DNA of 64,000 nt from Corynespora cassiicola. Taxonomy: Eukaryota; Ascomycota; Dothideomycetes; Pleosporales; Corynesporascaceae. A model generated the notes under the pieces. It had not been told where the DNA came from and made no database searches. It saw only the letters and a list, made by a program, of their open reading frames with translations. This document shows, piece after piece, positions 1-12,057 of the stretch. Location of the stretch: assembly GCA_022059125.1 (NCBI GenBank), contig JAEUWY010000002.1, forward strand, positions 1,178,001-1,242,000. The letters run 5' to 3'. Position numbers and translations under genes: made by a program. Each line of letters begins with the position of its first letter. Position 1 is the first letter of the stretch.

Positions 1-343
1 TCTTTTGCATTTCAAGTAAAGAAAAAAAGGTTTAGGTGATGCTTCTATTTAACTAGACAGCCCTGGATATCCAGGCTCAAAGAACATAACAAAAAGACAC
101 ACATACGCATGCGATACCTAGGTATCAAGGCAAAGGTGGGGAGGCAACCGCACGCTACACGCACACACACTACCGATCCGATCCGATCCCATCAAAAGAC
201 GGGAAAACGCCCTTTCAGATGCAAAGATATCCTCCCTGCGGCAAATCGTCAAAGTCATCGGCCCTTATGCAACCGTTTCCAACATGATTTAAAATAAACG
301 CTCGCATTTCTCTCGCCTTCCTTCGGCAGCGCAACTCCCTACT
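1..343. other. 3' flank of the exportin-T gene, no gene seen
   Basis: Non-coding stretch at the window edge downstream of the exportin-T stop codon. It holds a short run of GATCC-type repeats near 175-192 and CA-rich sequence. It probably contains the 3' UTR of that gene. Nothing else recognised. Confidence 0.5.
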
Positions 344-3300
344 TCATCCCCTGGCAGAGAGCGCTCGCTCGACAAACTCGACGAAAAAGTTCTTCCATTC
401 CTTCTCCTTCTTTTGGCCCTCGAATGCGCCCGCCAGAGTTCGGAGGTACTGGTCGATGACATCCTCGCCCACCCCCATGCCGCGCAAGTCGCTCTTTAGG
501 CGCTCCACAAACGGCTCGCCAACCTTCTTGACAATCTCGGCCTGGAGGTTGGCTGCTTCGTACAGGACTTGCTTGGCTTGGGCGTCCTTGGAGTTGAAGC
601 CGGGAGAGGCCGGGATGGTCCAAACGAGTGGCGAGAAGCGGTCGACAACGTAATTGTCGAAGCCTGGAATTGTCGTCTGTGATGCCACCGGAGACGAAGG
701 GTCAGCGTTGGCGCCGGGTCCAATCTTATCGGGTCCACTCCAGACTGAAGTCATCCGAATAAGCACAGTGAGCGCGAGGCGGGCGGTAGGGTAGTCGTGA
801 ACATCGCGAGCAAAGGTGTCAATTGACGTGATGATGGTCTCGAACGTGGCTTGGTTCGCTGTTGGCTATTAGCAAGATTCTGATATTGACTATGTGACAG
901 CTCACCATTGCTGACAAAGACATTCCCAAGACCGTTTGTGAGGACAACGAGGATAAAGTTCAAGTACTCTCGTCGAAGCTCTGCTAGCTGGATCTCGTCG
1001 TCTGTGCCGGAGGGAGTAACTCCGAGGGCGGTAAAGATGCGTTGCAGCAGAGGAGTCAGGACTGTATCCAGAATGCTGGCGATTTCCGTCTTGAAAGTAT
1101 AGATGACTTGCCCAAGCACCTTTAAGAAAGTAGCAATCTCATCCATGGAAGAGCTGAGCGACAAGAGCCCCTCGATCCAAGAAGGGAGTTGGCGAAGCAG
1201 ACGTGAACCCAGGACAGCAATCATCCGCGAGAAGGCAAAGCGTGCGGCGAAACGGATGTCGCCCGAAGAGTTCAGGGCATCCAATGCAACGAGAATAACT
1301 TCCGAAGCCTTGTAGAACTCGTCCGCGACATCGCTCTGTGGTAGAGTGGTGTTGTTGTTGGAAGGCACCCAGTCAGAATAGCCTCGCGCAAGCGTCCCTA
1401 GGGCCATGATGATATGATGAACCTGGAGTGCCGCTCGCTCGTCGCCGTTCCTAGCTTGCGGGAGTGTTTGTTCCAGATCAGTGAAGAGCGGGTTCATGAT
1501 GGTTTGAGCGTAGAGCCTCTTGTCCTCAGGAGACACCGTGGAAGATGATGCTATGCACCCAACAGCCTCAAACAAGTAGAGTTGGGAGTTGAAGAGTGCA
1601 TCTGCGGATTGATCTTCTTCATCCGACGACATGTCGTCTCCCGAATCGTCTGGTAGTTCGGCCTTGATTGGGAGGAGATCCGCCACGGCCTGGATGATGT
1701 CGTAGGAGACGTTTCCAAGTTGTGCACGGAGGTGCTTCACTAGGCGTTGGAAGAGATACCAGGACCTAGAGCGAACCTTGACGTGGCTGTGGTGCGTTAA
1801 GCGAACAAAGTTTTCCAGGGCCTTGGGTATGAGGTGTGCGTTTTGCTCGAAGAATTGGTGGTAGCGCACGCAGATTTCCATGTATTGCAGCTGAATGGAG
1901 GGATGGGAATAGCTCGCGAGATCTGTCCTGCGTTAGGAGTGAAGATTCAAAGGTGTTGCATACTCACCAGATTCGACCATACTGGACATCATCCCCAGCA
2001 GATGCTGGGCCGCAACGGACGAAGGTTCCCGCTTTGCGTATAGGCCGTGGTTCTTGACCGCCAATTCTCCGAAAAGGAACATCTCGTGGAGAGCAAGATC
2101 GAGATCGCGCCAGGTCAAAGACTGGTCTCCGGTGGAGAGTCGACTAAAGGTTCCATTCACAAGACGGCTTAGGGTCTCAATGTAAAAGGCTTCGTCAATG
2201 GCCGCAACCGTTTGCTGTAGAACGTGCAGGCGCTTTCTGAGATCTTGAAACTCCGCTTCGTCCGTCTGTTCACCCTCTTCGCCCCATGATGCTGTGTCGT
2301 CATACTTCATCTTGCTGACGATGGCATCCAAAACTGGCGGAAGCACGGCTGCATACTGGGGAGGCAAAGAGCCTGCCTTCTTTTGAAGTTTACGGAAGAA
2401 GGTGAGGAGGTCGGTGAGGGATGGGATGACAGTGGAGCAGACTTCATCATACTGGTCGGAGAAGAAGCGTAGGAGATAGGGCGTGAAGATCTGGATGAGC
2501 TCGTCGGCGCGCTGGCGGGTCTGTTCATTCACGCTATCGCTCTCAAGAATCTTGACAATGTCAAACACGATATTGTTGACCAGCTTGGCGACAGTCTCAG
2601 CGAGATCATTGTCGTAGTCAGAGCTGTTCATGTTAGCCAGGGCCGGGCTGCCAATCAGCTGCCCAACAACGTTGGCAAGGTTCAGGAACACGATCAGTTC
2701 GATCTTCTCGGCAGCATTCATCTTCTTGCCTACAATCTCCGTGAAGGTATCGATTGCCGCGTCGCGAACCCTGCCCTCGGGGCTGTCTGGATCCGCGATG
2801 CCCTGCTGGCCGGCCATCTCAAGAAACGTGGTAATCATGGCTTCATTCACAATGAGAGAGATGTCGGTCCAGCTGACCCAGCGACCAATGTTCCTGAGGC
2901 ACATCTCAACCAGGCTCAGATCCGTATCCCGCCACTTAGCGAGAATCTCTTGCCACGACACCGAAATCTTCTGGGCATCCCGGTGCCGGATGAGATCCTT
3001 CAGTTCCGAGTTCCGCTTCTTCTCATCCTCTGGACGGGCAACCAGCTGGTCTGCAATCTCATCGTGAACCTGGCCAAGCATGCGAAGGTACAAGAAAGTG
3101 GCGGCCGTGTTGACATTGCCAATGGCAGCCTGGTCGCCCGCCAAAGCGCGAAAGTCGTCAAAGAAAGACTGCCAGGAAGAAGGGTATAAAGCTACAAAAA
3201 GATAGGTCATGGTCTGCATCAGCTTGTTCTGGATGTGGCTACTGTCTGGCGCCGCATTGCTGGTGGCATATTGCTGCCGGACATAGCCCATCAAGGTATC

Positions 3301-3636
3301 CTTGATATAAGCCAGGCTCTGGGGGTCCAGGCGGTGCTCCTGCACGGCATTGTTCACCAGGTCCAGCGAGGTATGGCGGATGACTTCGGAGGATCTGGGA
3401 TCGCGGGTGAATAGGGCCAGGCAGGCCTGCCAGGCGGAACCTTCTGCGCGCAACTGGCTGAGGTACTCTATGGCCTGGCCGCGCAGCTGCTGGCTCGACG
3501 TGGGGTTCGAGGCGATCTGGATGGCGTTTTCGACCTATCAAGCGGCACGAGGCGTCAGCGACGGACAGGAGAGCGGGCAATGAGCGACCAGAGAGGGCGA
3601 CGATGAGGCGGTCTTGGGACGTACCTGGGCCTCCAT
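344..3636 (-). CDS. LOS1: Exportin-T (tRNA nuclear export karyopherin)
   Basis: Importin-beta-family karyopherin that exports mature tRNA from the nucleus with Ran-GTP. Four exons: 3636-3625, 3534-1968, 1922-906 and 858-344 (3,111 nt, 1,036 aa), close to the usual length of about 1,000 aa. Introns have GTACGT/GTGAGT-type donors. The first exon encodes only MEAQ, and splicing gives an N terminus of the form MEAQVENAIQIASNPTS, typical of fungal exportin-T. The second acceptor is the more distal of two candidate AGs (GACAG at 1923), because only that one keeps the frame into the exon coding SIQLQYMEICVRYHQFFE. The body is continuous alpha-helical HEAT-like sequence with an acidic patch (DDSGDDMSSDEEDQ). 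No signal peptide or membrane segment. Identity rests on my recognition of the N terminus and overall pattern, so I am confident in the family and slightly less so in each splice site. Confidence 0.92.
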
Positions 3637-4783
3637 TTCCACCACCGTCTCAGACGTAGGGCGAGTCGTTGATTGTGTTTCAAGCGCAGGCGAGGCTCGT
3701 GGGGGGCAAGAACAGCCGAGACAGTGGCGTCGATGTGTCAAGAGCTTGTATTATGCTACCGGACCATTTGCGTTGTCGTGTGTTGAGGACAGTGTAGGCG
3801 GTGAAATGGGAGCGCGGGGCAGGCAGCCGTGACGACGAGGCGACGTGCGGCCGGGGGTCCAAGGTGCAGCCGGAGCCGGGCGAGGTGGAAAGGACTGGAG
3901 GGAGTGACGTGAGCTGGAACGGGCGTGGGAGTAATTCGAAGGCTTCTTTGACGTGAGGGGCAGGTGTTGTGCGGATTAGGGCCAAGCCTCAGGTGGGATG
4001 TTTGGGCGTGGGCGTCCGCCTGCAGGTGGAGCCTTCGGCATTTGGCACGTGCTTCAAAATTTTGCTTGGAAACCCATCGAACACATCATATGTGCGCATC
4101 TGCTGTCCTTTGGCATTTTAGCCCGCCAGCCCCGTTCTGCCGGCGGTGTGTCTGATAATTTGACAGCATGCTGGTGCGTCTCGCTAGCACTGCTGGCTCG
4201 CCGCAGACGGCCGCATTCAAAAAATCGCCTCGAGCAATGCCCAACGCGTACCCACACCCCCTTGAGTGGATCATGCAAGTCATCAGCAAAACCCAAATTC
4301 TCAAGTGGCTCCCAGGTACCGGCCAAGCCATGCCTTTGAATGAACATCTCCTGTTGCAAGTACTGAGCAGCCATGCATGCATCAGCCCTGCTCTGCTCGT
4401 GCCGTTTGGGATCTGCTAATGGAGAGAGTCCCTACGCATTATTCAGGTGAGGTTCTGCTCTTTATCAGTCTTTCAGTGAACTGGACATGTTTCCACGTCA
4501 TTCATCCATAGCCTGATGCCAGCCTCCATGTTGGTACATTGCTTTGTATTCATAATTCTATTATTTCCCACCGCTAACCAGTGCCTCCAACCTTTTTCCC
4601 GGCCAATGGAGTAAATACACATTTGAATCGTAGACCATCTACACTCGGTCGCGAGGTTAGAAAATGGGGACCGTCACAAAGCCGCTCGGAACGTCTCTTT
4701 CGCGCTCGAACCGCTTCTGTAGCCGTAAGCTTCTGCCTTCATTCCACCAACCAGCCCGTCCCCAAAACAAAAACTGCAACTTA
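3637..4783. other. Intergenic, promoter of LOS1 and 3' flank of the next gene
   Basis: About 1.15 kb between the start codon of exportin-T and the stop codon of S-formylglutathione hydrolase, both on the minus strand. Short open frames on both strands lack coding character. It should contain the LOS1 promoter (nearest about 300 bp) and the 3' UTR of the neighbouring gene. No RNA gene seen. Confidence 0.4.
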
Positions 4784-5752
4784 CTACACGCCGAGATGCT
4801 TCGCCGCATACGCCACGTGCTCGTCGGCAAATGATGCCATAAAGTAGTAGCTGTGGTCGTAGTCAGGCTGCATGCGGAGGTTAATGCCCTTGTCGTTTCC
4901 GGCCTCCTTGGCGGCGGCGATGAAATTCTCCGGCAGCAGCTGGCCCTGCTTGTAGAAGTTGTCGCCAGTGCCGACGTCGATGAGCATTTCGAGAGGTCCC
5001 TTCCACTGCTTCACGAGCTCAGTGGCATCGTGCTCCTTCCACTTCTGTTGCTGGTCCTCGCCAAGGTAGCCCTTGAAGGCCTTCTGGCCCCAAGGGCAGT
5101 TGATGGGGTTTGTGATGGGCGCAAAAGCAGAGACGGACTTGTACTTTCCGGGGTTCTTGAGGAACTGTGGATCTCTGTCAGAGCCGTTTGGTATGACTAT
5201 TAGGGCGCACGTACGAGGGTCAGGGCGCCGTGGCCGCCCATGCTGTGGCCTGTGATGCTGACTCGGCTTCCGTCAAGCTCCTTGAACGAAGCAAAGAGAG
5301 CTTCGGGGAGCTCTTTGGTAATGTACGAATACATGTTGTAGCCCTTTGTCCATGGCTCCTTTGTCGCATCGATGTAGAAGCCGGCGCCAGAGCCGAAATC
5401 GTAGGCATCGTCCTCGCCTTGAATCTGGAGTCCTCCTATAGTGGTGCACCGGGTTAGTGGGGTACTCAGAGGGGCAGTCGGAGCACGCACTTGGGCTGGT
5501 GTCGGGGTAGACGACGGCGATGCCCTTTTCGCTGGCACCGTGCTGGAAGAAGCCCTTCTCCGAGCAATTGTCACCAGTGCAAGTCAGACCGGAGAGGTAG
5601 AATAGCACAGGGACCTTTGCACCCGATTTGAGGGCTTGTGGCGGCAGGTAGAGGTTCAGGGCCATGTCGGTGTTGGTGCTCGAGGACTTGTGCTTCAGCT
5701 TGAGAAGCTTGCCCCCGAAGGAGGCAATGGTGGCTGTAGTTTCGAACGACAT
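4784..5752 (-). CDS. S-formylglutathione hydrolase (esterase D family)
   Basis: Cytosolic serine hydrolase (EC 3.1.2.12) that releases formate from S-formylglutathione in glutathione-dependent formaldehyde detoxification. Three exons: 5752-5491, 5435-5215 and 5164-4784 (864 nt, 287 aa), the usual family length. Landmarks: YLSGLTCT near residue 50, DTSPRG at the first exon junction, nucleophile motif GHSMGGHG near residue 150, [13 protein letters not shown] across the second junction, and the acid and histidine of the triad in IDVGTGDNF and DYDHSYYFM near the C terminus. The second acceptor (CCACAG, ending at 5165) was chosen over two upstream AGs because only it restores the conserved [13 protein letters not shown] sequence. 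No targeting signal. Certain at family level. Confidence 0.96.
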
Positions 5753-6127
5753 GGTGAATATGCTTTCGTATCGTCAAGAGGAGAATTGGTGAGGGAGTGA
5801 AGGAGCTGAATTTATTCGATTGTATGCGGCGATAGCTGGTTATGACGCCTCTGTTTTGTGACGTTGAGCGGACTGCGGGGCACACTTCCCCTCTGCCAGT
5901 GCCCCACCTTTGCCTAAAACGAGGTAAGTATTCCGGCTCGATGGGGCCTGGAGAGATATCGGATCCGCTTCACGCTCGTTCCAAGTCGGAGAAACACGTT
6001 AATTCGGGATTGATTCGGAGGGGTAATACTACGATGCCGCTCAAACTCCTTTCGCCGAACATCCCCCGTTTTACCAGCCAAAGAACTCCATGCCATGAAT
6101 GCAGCCAAGCCTTTCTTGCCCTTTACT
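5753..6127. other. Intergenic between S-formylglutathione hydrolase and RPB6
   Basis: 375 bp holding the promoter of the hydrolase (minus strand) and the 3' UTR of RPB6. No additional gene or repeat seen. Confidence 0.4.
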
Positions 6128-6859
6128 TTACAGAAGCTCCTCGCACGTCCAGTCCTCGTACCTGCGTTGCCGTTAGCGCGTCGCTCGCCGCACGAGCTGC
6201 ATGCAGCTGCACTTACCATCCGTCTGGTAGATACCGCCGCACCACCAGAGGAATCTTCTTCTCCCGCAGCTCCTTGAGAGCAATCTGGAGAGGGTCGGTC
6301 ATTCCCTCGACATCGATGAGGACCGGTGCGTTTCCACTGCGCAATGTGTGAGCATGTACTGCTTCCCATTTCTATCCTTGGCGAGCACGCCTAGGTTCGA
6401 TGCCTCCGACATACCTAATCTGAAGAGCCCTTGTGCCGAGGACACGCGCCCTCTCGTACTTTGTCATGTATGGTGTGGTAGTGCGCTGGTCGTTTGGCAC
6501 CTTCTTGTCCTTGATGCTCTTGACCGTGTTCTTCTGCTCTGCTTTGGCCGCAGCCGCAGCGCTTGGATCGCCCCCTACGACGACGTTGTCGTCAGCGTTC
6601 TGGTCATCTGGGTCGGGCTGGTCGCCGGCGCCAGCCTCCTCTGGCTCATCCTCCTCGTAGAGTTCGGGCTCGGCCTCCTCATCGTAGTCGAATCCCTCAC
6701 TGCTGAAGCGTCAGTCGCCGTCCGCGGAGCTCTGGGGGGCCGCTGAACTCAATGACGCGCTCGGTTGCGTCAAAGAGAACGTGCAGCAGCTCATGGCAGC
6801 ACGTACTCGTAACCTCCGGCGTCGTAGTTGTCGCCGTCGCCGCCTCCGTAGTCGGACAT
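6128..6859 (-). CDS. RPB6: RNA polymerases I, II and III shared subunit RPABC2 (RPB6)
   Basis: Small subunit common to all three nuclear RNA polymerases; it stabilises the clamp and the Rpb1 C-terminal region. Four exons: 6859-6807, 6699-6415, 6336-6217 and 6161-6128 (492 nt, 163 aa). The N-terminal half is the expected acidic, variable tail ([10 protein letters not shown]). The C-terminal core is highly conserved: [69 protein letters not shown]. The last exon codes for only about 11 residues, and all phases fit. It is transcribed divergently from the TFIIIA gene across a spacer of about 310 bp. Very sure of identity; the first intron boundary (GA|GTACGT) lies in the variable tail and is slightly less certain. 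Confidence 0.95.
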
Positions 6860-7172
6860 GGTCGCAAGCTGTGGGAGAGAAAGTGTTCCAGTGGGTAGAT
6901 TTTCGTTGCCTGGGTGCGATGGTCGACGGCGGCGCGCGGGTGGGGGTCGGGACGGTAGGCGTGGTTGGATGCGCGCAGGCTGAAAGAAACGTCGAAGGTG
7001 AACAAAAACCTTGAACCCGCGATCCAATCATCACGTGCGGACGCTCCACGCTAATGCCGAAATCTTGGCGCTCGCCTAATTTTTGTGCACCCCAGCCAGC
7101 GAGCAGCATCAGCAGCGGTCTGGACTGTCTGCCGGTCGACATCTCTTGATTTACAAGGGTCCAACTGCTCCA
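6860..7172. promoter_or_regulatory. Shared divergent promoter, RPB6 / TFIIIA
   Basis: 313 bp between two divergent start codons, so it must carry the promoters and 5' UTRs of both genes. It is GC-rich on the RPB6 side. No TATA box or clear factor site could be assigned by eye. The inference rests on the geometry only. Confidence 0.5.
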
Positions 7173-8963
7173 ATGGCTGCCAAACGGAAGGCAGTCGATA
7201 CGGACAGCGTTCAGTCGCTGAAGAAGCTGCGCATAGGTGAGTGCATCGGTCCCAACGCATCCCCATGACGTCTGTGGGCCCGACTGACCCAGGGTCCAGT
7301 GGAAGATGGCATTCCGGACGGAGATGTCCTCGACGAAGCCTACGCATCCGACGGCTCTGAAGACTACATCACAAACTTTACCGATAACGGCACCCGAAGG
7401 GCAGAGAGTGAGGCTCGCCGCCAGTGGAACTATGTTTGCGAATTCAAAGGCTGCGGCCAACGATTCAACCGCCCATGCCGCCTCGAGGCTCACATCCGCA
7501 CGCATACCAAAGAGCGCCCCTTCACCTGTCCGCACCATGGCTGTGACAAGGACTTTCCCCGCAAGGACCATCTTCAGCGGCATCTAAAGAACGCACACAA
7601 TGGCGAGGTAGAACGCACGTTTGCTTGCGACTGGCCGGGCTGTGAAAAGACATTTACTTCGAATGGGAGGCTCAAGCGGCACAGGGAGGTGCACGAATCC
7701 AAGTTCTATTGTACGGGTCATTCTCCGTGCAATGAGGTATTCCGGAAAGAAAAGGCACTCATGGCACACATCAAATCGGCACACCTGGAAGTGAAGCCGT
7801 TTGCTTGCACACACGTCGATGAGGAGACTGGAGAGCGTTGCTCGAATGGATATCAGTCAGAAGGTGCCCTTAGGCGGCATGTTGCCAAAGCACATGCTGG
7901 CTCTCAGGAAGACCGTCATTTTTGCATGATCTGCATTCCACCTGAGAGCGAGATCGAGACGATTCAGACGGCTGAGGGCAATATCGTTACGATTCCCAAG
8001 GAGCCGCTTTCGTTTTCGAGCTACGACGAGCTGCAAGCACACTCCCAGGAAGTCCACCCTCCCGTATGCTCCGAGTGCGGTCTCAAATGCAAGACACAGG
8101 CAATACTCAAGGCCCACTTCGACGCCATGCACGCCGATCCAGAGAAGCGCCAGCAGTTCCCTTGCCCCGAACCAGGATGCGACAGTGTATTTACCCGGAA
8201 GAGCAACCTCAACGTTCATATCCAGTGCGTACACGAGCAAAAGGCCAGGTTCACCTGCTCGTCAGAAGGGTTGGAGACGTCGAAGCACGAAGACCTCAAG
8301 AACTGGAACGGCGAGAATGCCTGTGGAGCCTCTTTCAAATCAAAGTCCTCCCTCGAGCAGCACATTCGGACACACCATCTCGGCCTTGAGAACCGCAAGA
8401 CGCGCCGTAAGATTGCAAAGTCCAGGAAGAAGCAACACGACCCCTCGACCCTCACTCTCCTCACCGGCGTCGGCTACGAACAAGGCCGACATGTACCTTG
8501 TCTCATTGCAGGCTGCGAGTTCCGCTTCTTCATGGACCGCGACCTGCGCCGCCATCTGCGCTCCTCCGTCCACAACCTCTCCGAGGAAGCCGTGGAGGAA
8601 ATGATTCGAGACCGCGACGCCATCTCTGGCGGCCAGTTCTGGATCGGTGGCCTCGACGAAAATGACATCTCCATGTTCGATTCCGCAGAGCCCAGCGTCC
8701 CGCACACGCCTGGCCCGTACTTTGTCGACTCGGCGTTCCCGACACAGTACGGCGGGCCAGAATATGGCAAAGGCGCGACGGTCGAGCAGCAGAATGAGCT
8801 GTATGAACAGCTCAATGAGTACGCGTATATGCAGGATCAGGCGGATCTGGATGCTGCTATGGGGCTGGATCATCTCGGGCCCCATGTGGATGTGCACGAC
8901 GGGCTTGCTATGGATGTTCTCGGGCAGGTTGAGGATTATAATTTCCAAGCTATGCAGGGATGA
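7173..8963 (+). CDS. Transcription factor IIIA-like C2H2 zinc-finger protein
   Basis: Probable TFIIIA, the 5S rRNA gene-specific factor that recruits TFIIIC/TFIIIB and Pol III. Two exons, 7173-7236 and 7300-8963 (1,728 nt, 575 aa). An N-terminal basic segment (MAAKRKAVDTD) is followed by tandem C2H2 fingers, among them CEFKGCGQRFNRPCRLEAH, CPHHGCDKDFPRKDHLQRH, CDWPGCEKTFTSNGRLKRH and CPEPGCDSVFTRKSNLNVH. I count about nine or ten Cys2His2 units in all, with TFIIIA-like inter-finger lengths and a long insertion before the later fingers. The C-terminal 120 residues are acidic and low in complexity. The finger order and the TKERPFTCP linker are typical of fungal TFIIIA. It could in principle be another multi-finger protein, but the architecture argues for TFIIIA. 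Confidence 0.85.
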
Positions 8964-9381
8964 GATACGACTGAGTGTGTGATAATTCGAGTCTTTTTCA
9001 TTGGTCATCAGGGTCATTTCAAGGTCAAATGGTAATAACGGAACGTGATGAGTAATGTACAGCCCCTGGCTAAAAAGTATAGAGATACCCAATGTATACG
9101 CGGATCAATTTTGGATTTAAAAATCTTATTGTACTCAAAAGTAGACACTTCGTCGTCGATATTAACAAAAGAAACCGCGTGAACCGCGGATGTGGAAGAC
9201 TGATTCTATATCACCAACGCCATGCCACCGTCCACCATCCAGTGTAACAGCAAAAACTCTCGCTATGCTCAAAACCCCCCTGCTTGTGCAAAATAAAAGA
9301 AAGAAAAAGCTACGCGACCGACCGTTACAATCTAAAAATACATATCTTGCCGTACACACCCGTCTATCTCAATCTCGTCCC
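8964..9381. other. Convergent 3' spacer
   Basis: 418 bp between the 3' ends of the TFIIIA gene (+) and the patatin-domain gene (-). AT-richer than its surroundings, as expected of two 3' UTRs. No gene seen. Confidence 0.4.
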
Positions 9382-12057
9382 TCAAGTCTGCAACCCTAAC
9401 CCCACACCGCCATCCTGCACCTCGCCCTCACCCTCGCCATCATCTTCATCATCTCCAAAGCCTTCTTCAGCCGCCGCATCGCCGCTCGCGTCGGGACCGC
9501 GATACGCATTCCGCATATCGCCGTCGACAGCGGCACTCCCGGGCCCCGCAGCCTCGTCCTCATTCGTCGAGTCATCATCGACAAACACCCTACTCTGCCT
9601 CCTCAACTCCTTCAAGAAATTTCCCGTGCGGTGGCGGGGGTGGAGATGCTGTTCTACACTCCCCGCCGCCAAATTCGGCGCATCGCGGAGCTCGAACATG
9701 CTGGACGGGCGGTCATTAATGTAGGGTGATGCGGGAGGTGGGGATGTAGCCTTGCGCTGGAGGCGGGGGCGGGGCTGCAAGAGTGGTTGGGACTGCGGAT
9801 TGGACTGGTCGTGCGCGTCCTTAGGGGAGAGGGAGGACCACCAGCCTGTGAGGCGTTTGCTGAGGGAGGGGCTATCGGGGGCGCCGCCAGAGGGGTGGGA
9901 GGTAGGGGCTGTGGCGAGGGGTCTGGGGACGCGCTTGTTCTTTGAGAAGGAGAAGCCGAGGGGCATTTGGATTGGGGAGCCGGGGCGGGAGGGGCCTGCT
10001 GAGGACGAGGATTCGGAACCGGAGAGGAGTTGGGGGAGGCTGCCGTCTGGCCCATCGCTCTTGGTACGCTTGAGTAGGCTTTGAAGGTCTTCTTCTGAGA
10101 GGATGTTGGCGAGACCGTCTTGGGGACCGCGAGGGCGGAATTGGCGGCGTCCTTGCTGGATGAGGTGCTCCAACTTTGCGCGGTTGGCGATGAATTTAAG
10201 CTTTGGGAAGGCCGATTGTTGGCCAACGTGAATCATGCGTGCTAGGCGATGTGGAGTGGGATCGGACAAGATGTAATAAAAGTCTGAAGGGATGGTCTTG
10301 GGCCATATTGTGATGGTACCACTGAAGCGTTGTAGCCAAATTTCGCTCCAGTCCTGGCCCATAGGGCGGGGAAGAAGCTCAAGGTGGCGAAGAACCTTGA
10401 GCCACTTGTTTAGATCGAGCTTAAGATATTGTTCAATAGCTGAACCGATGAAACCCCCACGCCATCCTCGGCCACGGCGATGGGTGACTGGCCGACCAAC
10501 CGAGCCACGGGACGAGAAGAAGAAAATGTTGATGTGTGGGTTCACTTGGCTGACGATGGAGAATCGAACATTGAAGTGCAAATTCAGTGCCTTCAAAGGG
10601 ATGTCGGTTCTCAGGCTTCCGTCTTTCCATTTGTGTCCGAACGAGTATGGAGCAAGTGTTCCGTCCCTATTTTTTTTCATCAAAACAACGGGGTTCAAGA
10701 TGCCAGGAACGGCGGCGGAGGCTAGGACTGCGGACCAGATGACGCAGTCGGGTGAAGTCAAATAATTGGCCAGGATGGTAGGAGAATGCGGGTCTGAAGG
10801 CACACACGACACATTCAGAATCCGGCCAGTGCGCTGATATGCCTCTCGGAAAGTCATGCTTCCTCGCGTGAACCAAGCACACCGCGATGCCCAGTCAACA
10901 CTGTCAAACCGAGCTCCAGTGCGATACCACCTCTTCATCCAGGTAAACATGTCATCATGACAGGCGGTAATGCGGTGGGCGAGGGCAGGGACCAGGAGTT
11001 GCTTGAGCTCATCATCTGTTCTGGTACCCAGCAAGGCTGCCACTAGCGCACCGCCTGACGTTCCAGTGATGACTTCTGGCATGAGGTTGGCATCCATCAA
11101 AGCCTTGGCCAGGCCGAAATGATAATAGGCAAAGGTGGCTCCTCCAGACAAGCAGAGAGCGGTCCGGCCGAAGTTGGTGCTCAAATGCTTGAAAAATGCC
11201 CTCTTTTCCTCCTGTTCAAGCTGCCTAGAGCGGAGGAGAAAAGCAAGCGAGGCTTCCATTTCGTCGACAAAGTTTTGGACCAAATTCTTGGTACCGTAAT
11301 ATGTCTCACTATACAAGCGTGGGTTCTCGAAGCCGACAAAGTTGTTCTTGCACGAGGCCTCGACGAGAGCTCGAAGCTCCTCGACTGCCTTTTGCTGTTC
11401 GTCGGTGCCCTTTCCATTCGATTTACCGTTTTCGTCCGATTCGGCGCGAAGGCGCAGCTTCACCATTTGTTCGTATACGCGGCGGACGGTCTTGCTATCG
11501 TAGTATGCGTATTCGTCCGTCTCTTTCCACTCGTCGTTCCCAAGATAAGTATCCAACTCCTTGGCGCCTTTTATCCATTCTTCATATGTGGTGGCGGCCT
11601 GCAGTTGTTTCCGTAACCTCTGCCTCCGGCCCCGCCAGGTGACCCAATGCTCGTAGAGATAGATGTAGGTCCGAGTGAAGACGTAAGCGATGCTCAAGAA
11701 CAGCAGCCAGCCGAAGACGAGGAGCAGCAGCGGCCATTTGAGCAGCACGTAGACGAAGCCCTCGCGGGTCTCATCCTTGCCCCTCCGCGGGGGTTTCTTA
11801 TGCCGCCTGCGCCGCCGCACTCGCTGGTGGACGGGGCGCCAGTCGTTGAGAGCGGTGATGAACCTGCCCGGTTCGGGCTGCGGGACTGTGAGGTCTTCGG
11901 CGGACGGCGAGTTCTCAGGGGCAGAAAGGGCCTTTGCAAACTCTGCAAAATCCTTCTTGTCGATGAAGTCGTTGTCAAAGTCGGGAAGAAGGGTAAAGTC
12001 AAAGCCGGACGAGTCGTAAGGCGCAGGGCCGTCGGTTTCCTTGTTGACATCAGCCAT
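9382..12057 (-). CDS. Patatin-domain triacylglycerol lipase/phospholipase with membrane anchor (Tgl3/4/5, SDP1 type)
   Basis: Single-exon, 891-aa member of the DUF3336-plus-patatin family, which acts on lipid droplets and membranes to hydrolyse acylglycerols or lysophospholipids. After a disordered N terminus and a basic stretch (RVRRRRRHKKPPRR, about residue 80) comes one hydrophobic segment (WPLLLLVFGWLLFLSIAYVF, about 109-128). The patatin core follows: oxyanion loop LSGGATFAYYHFG, nucleophile elbow GTSGG (G-x-S-x-G), and the Asp of the catalytic dyad in KWKDGSLRTDIP. The C-terminal 250 residues are Ser/Pro-rich and end in an acidic Gly-rich tail. It is divergent from QRI7 with about 300 bp between start codons. 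The exact substrate cannot be read from sequence. Confidence 0.93.
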   Translation of the reverse strand: MADVNKETDGPAPYDSSGFDFTLLPDFDNDFIDKKDFAEFAKALSAPENSPSAEDLTVPQPEPGRFITALNDWRPVHQRVRRRRRHKKPPRRGKDETREGFVYVLLKWPLLLLVFGWLLFLSIAYVFTRTYIYLYEHWVTWRGRRQRLRKQLQAATTYEEWIKGAKELDTYLGNDEWKETDEYAYYDSKTVRRVYEQMVKLRLRAESDENGKSNGKGTDEQQKAVEELRALVEASCKNNFVGFENPRLYSETYYGTKNLVQNFVDEMEASLAFLLRSRQLEQEEKRAFFKHLSTNFGRTALCLSGGATFAYYHFGLAKALMDANLMPEVITGTSGGALVAALLGTRTDDELKQLLVPALAHRITACHDDMFTWMKRWYRTGARFDSVDWASRCAWFTRGSMTFREAYQRTGRILNVSCVPSDPHSPTILANYLTSPDCVIWSAVLASAAVPGILNPVVLMKKNRDGTLAPYSFGHKWKDGSLRTDIPLKALNLHFNVRFSIVSQVNPHINIFFFSSRGSVGRPVTHRRGRGWRGGFIGSAIEQYLKLDLNKWLKVLRHLELLPRPMGQDWSEIWLQRFSGTITIWPKTIPSDFYYILSDPTPHRLARMIHVGQQSAFPKLKFIANRAKLEHLIQQGRRQFRPRGPQDGLANILSEEDLQSLLKRTKSDGPDGSLPQLLSGSESSSSAGPSRPGSPIQMPLGFSFSKNKRVPRPLATAPTSHPSGGAPDSPSLSKRLTGWWSSLSPKDAHDQSNPQSQPLLQPRPRLQRKATSPPPASPYINDRPSSMFELRDAPNLAAGSVEQHLHPRHRTGNFLKELRRQSRVFVDDDSTNEDEAAGPGSAAVDGDMRNAYRGPDASGDAAAEEGFGDDEDDGEGEGEVQDGGVGLGLQT